DNA of 64,000 bases. Source: Toxorhynchites rutilus septentrionalis (taxonomy: Eukaryota; Arthropoda; Insecta; Diptera; Culicidae). The stretch lies in NCBI RefSeq assembly GCF_029784135.1, contig NC_073746.1:36251378-36315377 (forward strand), in the 5' to 3' direction. Each line of letters starts with the position of its first letter. The stretch's first letter is position 1. The position numbers and the translations under genes were made by a program. Below are positions 54,961-64,000 of the stretch, in pieces. A model generated the notes under the pieces. The model searched no databases and had not been told where the DNA came from. It worked only from the letters and a program-made list of their open reading frames with translations.

Positions 54961-55985
54961 ATATAGATACACAATTGCAGGTTAACCCTTTGCGGTCGTA
55001 TTCAACTGGTCGTATACTGGTAGGAATTATTTTTGCTTGAAAGAGCAGTGATGCATAATTTGTATGATAATGAAAGATAAACAAGATTTTTTCAATTCGT
55101 TGTGAACTTTAGATGTGTCCAATTTACTGTGATCTACTTAATAATGTGTTTTAAAATGCTGTTTTTATATAAAAAAAATATATTCTAAAACTGTCGTTCG
55201 TTTGCCATCTTTCGACACAGTCCCTCAAAATAAGGTCCTGGTTTTTGACTACAGTTCTGCACAGTAAAAAAGGTTTGGTGACTGAGAATAGACATAGGAA
55301 CGTGAAGATTTAATTTTTCACTTGCATTACTTTTTCCAAAAATGTACACTTTCGCGATGAATTGAGAGACGCAGAGGTAAGCTCGTTTAAGCTCAATAAA
55401 ACTCGCATACTGCCTATTCTTCGGCAGTTCTGTTATTCGTGAGATCAATCTACATATGTTATCGATTGTGGTGAGAACTGGTAAAAAAGCAGGGTAGTCC
55501 AGAATCGAAGCCCCAGTCCTATAAACCATGTAAAGGACTTCCGACTTTAATGAAAGGATGCTTTATTCTGTTTGAATAACACGGTGGTTTCAATGCAAAA
55601 ACGGCAGCAAATGATTCAAGAATACTTCCTTGAACTCCTATTGACATTCTTTGTTTTAAAGAGGCTTTAAACTTTTCGGTTCATTCGCCTCTAAATCCTT
55701 GAACTCCTAATTTCTTATTCGCGTGAGTGGAAAAGTCATTTGAAACAGTCCTTTCTGAGAAATAAAATCTAACATTAAATAAATTTGAAATGAAATAAGG
55801 GCGCAATCGAGGTGTTTACTTGGTAATTTTTAATAAAAAAATATATGCAGGAATGTCCAAGTGGACAACAGGGTGAGGGGGTCTGGTCAATGTCCACGCT
55901 TGTCCACGGAGGGGGAGAGGGGAGTCTAGAATTGTGCTTTTTGTGTCCACGTGGTTTGTGGACAGCCCCTTATGATCCGGGTGGT
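54961..55985. other. Sequence downstream of cactus, no gene
   Basis: A retroelement tail (inverted form of that at 15396) lies at 55653-55695: AAGAGGCTTTAAACTTTTCG and GTTCATTCGCCTC. A GTCCACGTGG-type repeated vocabulary lies at 55853-55965. No coding signal. Confidence 0.35.
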
Positions 55986-56017
55986 TTGTTTATTCAGTAG
56001 TACAGAATTCGTCAAGA

Positions 56018-57441
56018 TTGAAGGGTACACCCGAAAGTTATCGACGATGGAACGCGAAAGGCGAAAAAAATTCGCACAATCACATTGAGAGCCCGACGTG
56101 GTCGGGAGGAAAGATTGCAAAATTCCTCAAATTTCCAAAATCGACTGTAAATAGTGTACTCAAACGTTACCGGGAGACGTCGAACACCGATGAAAACTTG
56201 AAGAAAGTGAAAGAAATGGTGCTTGAAAATTGTCATACAAGCTTAAGAGAGATGTCTAGCGAATTTGGCATTGCATATGGAACGGCACAGCATATTGTCG
56301 TTGATGTTTTGGGTATGACACGCGTGGCAACCAGGCTCGTTCCGAAGAACCTGAATTTCGTGTAAAAACACCATCGACAGACAGTTGCTGAAGAGATGAC
56401 TTCTCAAGCCCAAAGTGATCCACCCTTCGTGAAACTGATAATTACGGGCGGCGAGACATGGGTCTATGAATTTGACATAGAAACAAAACAAGTAGCGTCA
56501 AATCCACTCAGAAGTGAAGGTGATGCTGACTGTTTTCTTCGATTGTCAACGCGTAGTGCACTATGAGTTCCTTTCACCGGGCTAGACAGTCCACAAAGAA
56601 TATTATTTATCCGTTTTGAAGCGTTTGAGAGATGTTGTACGTCGCAAACGACCAGAAATGTGGGGCCGAAAATTCTTGGATTTTGCATGATGATAACGCG
56701 CCATCGCATCGTATTTTGAAAGAGATAAAATAAATTTGTCTGGAATTTAACTCTATTTTGTTTTATTTTAAAAATCCCGGTACTTTCTGATCATAGGGTA
56801 TGTAAAAATGGATTTTTAGACAAATAGTCGGTAACAAATTTTACCTTGTCAAGCGTAGGGAAGGTTCAAATTTGTTTACGCAGATAAATTTCCCCGTAAG
56901 CTGACGATTTGGCAAGGGATCAGAAGTTGTGGAACGAAGACAATCACTGGGGTAACAATTACAAGGAAGAGTGTCTTCAGAACAGGATTTTGCCATTCAT
57001 TCTATCACACAATGATCCAGTAAAGTTCTGGCCTGACTTGACAAGCTGCCATTACAGCCGGGATGGCATCCAGTGGTACATGGAGAACAAAATCGACTTT
57101 ATTGAAAAAACTATCAATCCACCAAATTATTCGGATTTTCGAAAGATATTGGAATATATCAAAGGCAAATTGGAGAAATGTGGCAGAACCATAAAAAAAA
57201 ACAATTCGAATGCACCACTTCTCCAAGAAGATAGCAAAAACAGTTACCAGCAGTACTGCGCAGAAAATGATGGGTGGTTTCACACGAAAAGTTCGAAAAT
57301 TCAGATGATGAATAATTTTCATGTTTTTTGACTTAAAGTTGATAAACCTACAAAATAACACCCTAAACCTTTTTGTACGTTATTTCTATGCTGAGAAATG
57401 TCCTACTTTATGCGACCAAATTCTAACTGAAACAGACTTTA
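56018..57441 (+). pseudogene. ITmD37E relic with a mariner fragment inside
   Basis: The start (56041-56200) gives MERERRKK and, after a frameshift, ESPTWSGGKIAKFLKFPKST, matching the N-terminus of the transposase at 3406. From about 56205 to 56740 the codons instead follow a mariner transposase (REMSSEFGIAYGTAQHIV, MLTVFFD, HDDNAPSHRILKEI). From about 56805 the ITmD37E sequence resumes, ending in frame 56909-57331 with NDPVKFWPDLTSCHYSRDGI and the Glu region mutated to FRKILEYIK. The right end GATTCTAACTG-like sequence stops at 57439 before TA. The glutamate is displaced and several stops occur, so it is dead. Confidence 0.75.
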
Positions 57442-58150
57442 ACTGTAAAACATCGCACGGCCATTCACGGCCTATTTCGGCGCCCCTCCGCTCCTCTGCA
57501 TTGGCTCCATGCACCTGTTTTGCATTGCATGGAGAGGCGCCCAGGTAAGTGTAGCAAATAATCAAAAGGGTATTGATGTAATGTGGTGTTGGGTGTTTCA
57601 ATTTTGCGAAAATCAAAGAAAGGTATTGGTTTTATTAATGTACGGACAGAAGCAACTACTCATGATGGGTTTTTTTCCTCAATTGAAAGATGAAATATAA
57701 TAATTGGGAAATATAATTGTAGGAAAGAATGCTATTCAAAATTCCTGGATTTTGGCGCCCCAAAGGTCCAGCGCCCCCGGCAAATGCCGGGTTTGCCGCC
57801 CGGATTGAAGATTTGGATTGAAGTCAGTTGAATGAGGCTGCAGATTTGTATTCATCAGTCGAGTCAGTTAGAGTAACCACTGACTGGACTAGTTCATCAG
57901 TCATCAGTGTTTGCCAAATGATCCACTCATTGAAAAAATCGCTTTCGTTCGTTCAAATATGATCTTTCAGGAAACATTTCCCCCAGCGGTATTCTTTTGT
58001 TGTTATGTGTTGCAAATCACGACACAAAAGAGAACGAGACAACTCTACATCGGCTCGCACTTTATTGCACACCAGCATGCAAGCAAAGCTATCATATACG
58101 CTTTTGGTCAGAAAGCTTATTTTCTTCTTTGCCTCTAACATATGCATATC
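57442..58150. other. Intergenic sequence, no gene
   Basis: A GC-rich hairpin-like CGCCCCCGGCAAATGCCGGG and TTTGCCGCCCG lies at 57769-57801. No coding signal. Confidence 0.35.
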
Positions 58151-58860
58151 GACCTCTCTAGAGGTGTGCAATCCAGCTCATCATGATGAACAGCTCAGAT
58201 CAGCTCAGCTCATCTAGAAGAGCTGTTCTTTATGAACAGCTCTTCAGCTCAGTTGTCAGAGTCGACATCTGGTGGCGACTTTCAATTTGGGTCCCAAACT
58301 CGATAGTGTAATCTTTATCAGATTAGAAGACGAAGCCAGTTTAAAATGTTAAAATTTAAATGAATTTTTGTCTATACATTTCCGATATTTTTACTGAGAC
58401 TTTTCATTATAATATAAAATTGTCTTCAAGAAGAATTTTTTGAGATTTTTTCACCGCCTACAAACAAAGTGTTTTAGACTAATTTAATACACAGATTTTA
58501 ATTTTCATTCATAATTTGAATTTTAAAAACGTGCTCATTCTGCCTGAAAGTCAATTATTATTTTTGGCGCCCCCTAAAACAAAGCCCAATTCCGTCAACC
58601 CGAATATAACAGTTGAAAAGACAAGGAACAAATGAAACTGAACTGATATCATAACACGGAGAGCGAGAGACGGTCAGTTCATTTGAATATTACAGCTCAC
58701 ACACTCTCTTCAATTCTACAGCTCTTTTCTCTCCTTCATCATCATCAAAGTGAGCTGAAGAGCTGTTTGATTTTTTTGCGAGCTGTTCCGCGTCAACTCA
58801 CTTCAAAGAGTCGATTTTTCGGAACAGCTCATGAGCGGATGGCACATCTCTAGACCTCTC
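58151..58860. mobile_element. hAT-type non-autonomous element with 8-bp target duplication
   Basis: GACCTCTC occurs at 58151-58158 and 58853-58860, flanking a 694-bp unit with ends TAGAGGTGTGC and, inverted, TAGAGATGTGC (one mismatch). An 8-bp duplication and TAGAG ends fit the hAT superfamily. Both ends are rich in AGCTC/GAGCTG/GAACAGCTC words, likely transposase-binding repeats. A dispersed repeat shared with 46930-47215 lies inside. No transposase. Confidence 0.88.
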
Positions 58861-59645
58861 CATGCATCATGAAACAGCAGGATCGTACGGACCACGCAAA
58901 GCGAAATATTCATATTCAGCTAATGTAGCAGATCCTGATTTTTAAGTCTCAGAGAGTGCAAACTATATGATTATTTAGCTCGATAGAGGCTAAGGGAGGG
59001 TAGTCAGATTTTCCATTTTTAACGCCGCTATCCCTTGGAATATGTATATTCATATAGACCGCATAGTTTTATTAGCAACACCGCTCCAGTGAGAAGCAAA
59101 AACTCTCGCGTTTTATCTCTTTTCCCATTCGCTGCTCTCCGCAAATGGTGACTAAATGATGACGTAATTTTTCTTGTATCATTTATTGCTTTGCACTTTT
59201 CTGTGCAGTGGGTTTCGCTATAGTAAAATGGGACGATATATGTGGTTCAAACTTGTATGCAGGCTTCGAAAATGGTATGCGATGTTTGATACAGATCGGA
59301 TATGCAATCAACAGTCTTCGTTCCTCTCTTAGTTTAATCACTAAATATTACACAAGTGATTACTGACATTCATACAAGTACCTGAATGATCCTCTCATAT
59401 TTGTTTATATCTCGCGTAACTTTTGAAAAGGTCCAATGTAACATTTTCGTCAACTCGAGAAAAACGAAGTTGAAGACCCGAACCAGGCATCCCAAAAGTA
59501 CTGCATTTTCATAACAGTCGGTATGAAATTGAATCGACAGTCTCTGTGAGCGCGCTACACTCGTATACAAGCGACAGAGCATGAATGCATAAAGTAATAC
59601 TATACAGCAACAGTCGGTGTTTCGTCGGATTCATCTAATACCAGG
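58861..59645. other. Intergenic sequence, no gene
   Basis: Contains the left member (59407-59434) of the long-range inverted pair described at 63697-63724. No coding signal. Confidence 0.35.
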
Positions 59646-60097
59646 GACAGACATACAGCTGTACTTGCGTTGTACGTGTACAGCGTTGTGCAGGTACCAT
59701 CGTACCATGACAGACATACTTTGGTTGTACATTGTACCGTATGTCAAACTGACAATCAGATATTTTTCCAATTTCCACCACATATTTCAATGAAAAAGGT
59801 TTTTATTTAGTGTCTAAACTATCAAACACAACAAAAAAGTTTCCAATCTGAGTTATTAACTTAAAAGAAAGTCAATGAAAAGAACGTTTATCAAGTGATT
59901 TGATTCTGCTTGTTCATGCTACCCACCACTAACCGTCTATGGCGCTGCGCACAGTACAACTGTAGCCATGTACAGCGGTAAAACAGGTCGGTACAGGTAC
60001 AGCGATTGTACCGAGTTGCTTGCATGGTTCTAGCACTGTACATGGTGACAGACATACAATTTTCGAAGTACAACGCTAGTACAGTTGTATGTCTGTC
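59646..60097. mobile_element. MITE with GACAGACATACARCTGTACT ends
   Basis: The left end GACAGACATACAGCTGTACT and, inverted, the right end GACAGACATACAACTGTACT agree over about 30 bp with two mismatches, continuing into GCGTTGTAC. A shifted copy of the end motif sits just inside each terminus (GACAGACATACTTTGG near 59710 and, inverted, near 60048). 452 bp, no coding capacity. Confidence 0.85.
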
Positions 60098-62000
60098 ATA
60101 AGTATAATCTGTCGTGCCCGACCGTAGTGAGCCGGGGAGACTGTTCGTTTCCGATTTTTTCGTGTCTGCTATTCCGTTCGCTCTGTCGTCGTAACAGTCG
60201 CTGACGAAGCGATGAATCTCATCGGTTTACCCGGGTTACTGTCACACGTGACTGTCGCCAGAAAAATGTCATGACATTTTTCTGGCGATCGTAATGCTAG
60301 CCTGTATCTTATGCGTTTGTGCTTCTTCACCAGTACGCTTTGAGATGTGTATCGGACATATGGCTGTGATCACTAGTTGTGTGCACACATAGGAAGCCGA
60401 GTTAATTTCATATCGACTGTAATAAGAATGCTTTACTGTTGGGATGCCTGAATCCAGATACACAAATGATCAAGAATTCATATGAGAAAAACACGCACAG
60501 CTTAATAATTCTAGGCGAGAGTTTCTTCGATAATATATTGGTGACGTCGGAAATACTCAGTGTTGGAAGTGTTTAGATTTATCCTCCAAGTTGGAAACTA
60601 ATGCAGCGCGAACTCGATTATATACAGTCTCCGATTTCTTTTCACTGTATATAATCGAATCCTGTATATAATCGAGTCAAAAAAATGTTTTTTTTAAATT
60701 TGTTTTTCATGCATATAATTTTTGATTATTGAATGTAAAAGAAGAATTTAATATATTTTCCCAGAATCTCTCAGGAGGTGATAGATGATCATATTTCATG
60801 GAAAAACCCTCCTACGCATATGTTCGAATTCTAACAGTGACAGAGTTATAGGACAAAACTGGCTCTACACTAAAAAGTACGCTACGTGAGCCAATTATGT
60901 TGCTTTCATTTGAAAGATATTTTTTATAAATCTTTAAAACATTTTCTTGCTAGTTGTACGTTTTTCTCATAATCCAGTGGACCGATATGGCTGATTTTTT
61001 TAGCATGTTACAATCTTATTATCTGAATTGTTACGTAGCGGTTTTTGAAAATTATGAAAATTGCCAAAATGTCGGCCATTTGATTAAAAAAAAAATTCAA
61101 CAAAAATCGTAAGGCCGTGGTTATCAGAGAAGTTATCAATGATGATAATCGATCAAAGCAGATAGGTCCTTTTCGTAGGTCACACAAGAATTCATTTTTG
61201 CATGCTGAAAAAAAACTTCTGCTAAATTGGTCCACTAGATTCTGAAATAAACGTACCACCAGCTGAAAAAAAATGCGCTTAAAGATTCGTACAGCCATGT
61301 TACTCTTGAGATGACCCCATAGTTTTTACTGCAGATTTTCAACGAAATGAAATATCGAAGAATCCTTCCGGTACAACATTGCATAAAAACCATTTTTTCG
61401 ATTTACCAGAGTTGATTCCCCCATTAAACAGATTCCCGAAAAAATCGCAAATGAAACAAGTATAACGAAAATTTTCGCACGTAGAAGATCTCATGGAAAT
61501 AAATTTGTACATAAAAAAAGGCAAAACTTCACACTTTCAAAAATAGCTGAATGTTCAAATCAAAATATCTCTATATGTGGAAAATTCTTCAGATCATGAT
61601 ATAATTATAGTTTTGAATGTCAATAAATCATATATTTCAAAGCAATAATCAACCAGGCAAACCTAATTCACCAGGTAAAAGTATACCGTCGTATTCTGAA
61701 ATACAATCGAGTTAGATTTACCCGAACGGATCGCAATTTTGCATTCTGTAATCCGTTTGACGAATCAAGTTCAATCGAGCTATGCATCCTAGCCACACTC
61801 TACCGTATCAAATGTGTTCTATGTAACAGAGTAATAAAATCTTGCATATACAACATATATATTAATGTTCTGCAGTTCTGTAGTTCCATGAAAAGCATTA
61901 AATACATTTGCAAGTCCGTGAATGAGGGCAGTAATGTGGCTGTATTTCAAATTCAGTATATCGATATGAATATGAAACACACTTGCAATACACTTGTTTT
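60098..62000. other. Intergenic sequence with palindrome and Tigger-like ends, no gene
   Basis: Holds a 34-bp perfect palindrome (60255-60288) and a small cluster ACTCGATTATATACAG (60612-60627), CTGTATATAATCGAA (60645-60659), CTGTATATAATCGAGT (60662-60677), which recalls pogo/Tigger terminal repeats. No coding signal. Confidence 0.4.
60255..60288. repeat. Perfect 34-bp palindrome
   Basis: TCGCCAGAAAAATGTCA followed directly by TGACATTTTTCTGGCGA, with no spacer. It can extrude as a cruciform or form a hairpin in RNA. GTGACTGTCGCC words beside it recur near 62750 (GCGTGACTGTCACGG, GGCGACAGTCATGAG). Confidence 0.9.
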
Positions 62001-62073
62001 TTTGTCATATAACAACGAATATATTCGCTAAAAATTATCTAAATGGCAGCATAACGTTTACCGGGTCGGCTAG
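62001..62073 (+). mobile_element. Helitron 3' end of a second family
   Basis: ATAACGTTTACCGGGTCGGC then CTAG before host T at 62074. The CCGGGTCGGCTAG terminus resembles the other Helitron ends (GCCGGGTCAGCTAG), but the sequence upstream differs. The 5' end was not found. Confidence 0.6.
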
Positions 62074-63228
62074 TAATAATGATAATAATACTAAAATGTT
62101 ACTTTACATTTTTGTTGATAATATTAAGATTACGCGCTAAACATATTTTATTCATAAATAAAATAAAATCTCCTTCATGTCCAAACCTACATTGCTAAGT
62201 GCGCAACTCTTCCCCCAGCCGCATTCTAATCTGGCCCTACAGTTGCATTCGCGTAACTTTCATTCACACGACTTCCACCCACGACACTTCTCCACGCACC
62301 TCTTTCAACAGATTCTCTTCTGTTGCTCACACTATTTCCCCCGAAAACTTCTCTACATAGAATAGCCGCGTCATCAACAAATTAAATTTTCCCATATCGG
62401 AATATGCTGCAGAATTCGCCAGTTATTAATTGTTATTAATTCTTCGCTGCACAGCAGATTAATCTCTTTAGTTTGCGAAAATGAAATGAAATAAAATGAC
62501 GTTGTACTGGAAAAATATATACTAAGACACCCGACATCATCAGCACGAGGGAAAAAATCATCAACGACGGTAGCAACGTATAACTATTGCATTCAGAATC
62601 TACAAAAACATCACTAATGAGCAAGCGGGTCTGTCGCAGACGAAAGACCAAAATACTCTCACATGGGAATGTATTCGTGTACCGTACACGACAGTAACAA
62701 TAAATGTCGCATAACATTTCCACTGTGTGACTGTAGTTAAAAATTCAATCGCGTGACTGTCACGGGACAATGGTGGCGACAGTCATGAGATTACTGTCGT
62801 GATGCAGTTACATTTGGTACCCCTGACCCGAACATTATTCCGCGAATTGTCTTAAAAGTTATCGATCTTGATCGCTCCTCTCACCACTAGTGATCAAGAA
62901 TAGCTCTCCAAAACCAATCGTAGCTGTTGTTCCGTGATTTGAGTTTGAAGTTGAAGCCAAGGAGCGACAAATGTTACATTGGACGTTTTGACTGCCCGCG
63001 TTTGCACATTGGACATATTACGTTGCACGATAAGAATTTGAAACTAACTACTAAACAACAATCCAAAAAACAGCATTTCGTTCTAAAGACAGATTATTAT
63101 TGTTATCACCCGTTGAATTGAACTGAAATCGATAACAACTACTGTAAGAAACAAAAACTCAAAACGACCGAAGTACAACTTCGTGTTGTTTTGACTGCTT
63201 TGTTACTTCGGACGTTTCGGGCATCGGA
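62074..63228. other. Intergenic sequence, no gene
   Basis: An ATAATAATGATAATAAT microsatellite-like stretch follows the Helitron end. The Pro/His-rich frame 62177-62365 looks like chance. No other feature. Confidence 0.3.
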
Positions 63229-63522
63229 GGAAAGTAGCGCTCCCGTGGCCGAGTGGTTAGCGTCATAACTGACATGCCGGGTGTTCGGGTTCGATTCCCG
63301 TTCTGGTCGGGGGAATTTTTCGTCTAATAAATTTCCTCCGACTTGCTGCACTGTGATCACGCGTATTCTAGAGCTTGCCACTCAGAATGCATTTAAGGCG
63401 TGTTATTTGGCATAGAAATCTCAACTACGTACTAATAAAAATGACGCAAGTAATACTACGTTGAGACGGCGAAGTTCCTCTAGGAACGTTAGTGCCATTG
63501 AAGAAGAAGAAGGAAAGTAGCG
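63229..63522 (+). repeat. Full-length tRNA-derived SINE with 11-bp target duplication
   Basis: GGAAAGTAGCG occurs at 63229-63239 and 63512-63522. The head is a clear tRNA relative: A box TGGCCGAGTGG and B box GGTTCGATTCC. The body ends with GAAGTTCCTCTAGGAACGTT, a hairpin, and a (GAA)n tail. A truncated relative lies at 26640. It resembles Feilai-type SINEs of Aedes. The tRNA-like part is the SINE promoter, not a working tRNA gene. Confidence 0.9.
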
Positions 63523-64000
63523 TCCGAAGTAACAGCCGGGTGCTTAAAATCCGAATCTGTACATTGGATATTTTTTGTATCGGCGATAAAAAGATGAAGA
63601 AAATAGATACGTGAACGATTGTTTTTGTAATGCATTCAATGATTGAAGACTAATAGCGTGCATCTATTAACTCGATTTGTTTACATTTGTTACATAGGAC
63701 CTTTTCAAAAGTTACGCGAGATATGTTCGTGAGAGTTTATTTACATGACACATTGTGTATCATTCGATTTTGATCGAAATCCAAACACTGTCAGTCATCC
63801 TCGCTAGTCAACGCTAGTCAATTCATTTCTAGTCAATTCACTTTTTGTTGACGGCGATTGCCGAAGCAGTTCTAATCGAAGTGAAGCTACTGAGAGTAGA
63901 GTCGGTCTTCATTTTTCACCTTCGAACATTTCGGGCCTATATACATTTCGGGTTGCTATAGAGTGATGCTGAGGAGTTTTGAGTAATTTCATGTGTTATC
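63523..64000. other. Window end, no gene
   Basis: Contains the right member (63697-63724) of the 28-bp inverted pair and CTAGTCAACGCTAGTCAATT-type short repeats near 63804-63835. No coding signal. Confidence 0.35.

Larger units (their letters stand above)
59407..63724. repeat. 28-bp perfect inverted pair 4.3 kb apart
   Basis: ATATCTCGCGTAACTTTTGA AAAGGTCC at 59407-59434 is exactly inverted at 63697-63724, and the inner neighbours also match with one mismatch (ATGTAACA). The 4.3 kb between contains a MITE, a Helitron end and a SINE but no transposase. They could be the ends of one large element, or two solo ends of a dispersed family. Confidence 0.6.

Noticed and set aside
62177..62365. Pro/His-rich 62-codon frame
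   Set aside because: No start context, no domain and low-complexity composition; probably chance.
63240..63311. tRNA-like sequence with good A and B boxes
   Set aside because: It is the head of a SINE with target duplication and tail; the anticodon stem region does not fold as a proper tRNA.
1..64000. Endogenous RNA-virus insertions, common in Aedes genomes
   Set aside because: I scanned the frames for polymerase, nucleoprotein or glycoprotein motifs of flavi- or rhabdovirus type and recognised none.

Overview
The window looks like nuclear DNA of a culicine mosquito, most likely Aedes. It is AT-rich and holds very few host exons, scattered among dense layers of transposable elements. The families fit: an ITmD37E transposon (a family known from Aedes), tRNA-headed SINEs resembling Feilai, Helitrons ending in CTAG, Tc1 and mariner relics, a Ty3/gypsy fragment, a non-LTR retrotransposon tail and many MITEs. 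The assignment rests on recognition only; no database search was possible.

The host genes are two paralogues of the IkappaB protein Cactus, the inhibitor of Rel/NF-kappaB factors in the Toll pathway. They lie head to head. The minus-strand copy has coding exon 1 at 17297-17721 and exon 2 at 4675-5027; its later exons must lie left of the window. The plus-strand copy is complete: exons 42034-42401, 53029-53378, 53469-53557, 53625-53876 and 53943-53972, giving 362 residues. Both encode an N-terminal DSG phosphodegron followed by ankyrin repeats. Both share the first two intron positions and phases and have a first intron above 10 kb, so they come from duplication of an intron-containing ancestor. 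About 24 kb separates their start codons.

Layout. 1-1510: decayed Ty3/gypsy element and an ITmD37E relic. 1511-3242: no gene seen. 3243-4548: an apparently intact ITmD37E element inside intron 2 of the minus-strand cactus copy, antisense to it. 5028-17296: intron 1 of that copy, with two histone H2A pseudogenes that keep histone 3' stem-loops, a third stem-loop, SINEs, MITEs and two Helitrons. 17722-42033: the region between the paralogues, with a SINE, a foldback element, a nested LINE/MITE composite, a Tc1 relic, a 300-bp-arm inverted repeat and a Helitron. 42402-53028: intron 1 of the plus-strand copy, with a Helitron in a low-copy repeat that also supplies its empty site, and a segmental direct duplication. 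53973-64000: Tc1 and mariner relics, a hAT-type MITE, further MITEs and a SINE with perfect target duplications.

No rRNA, functional tRNA gene, CRISPR array or endogenous RNA-virus open reading frame was recognised.
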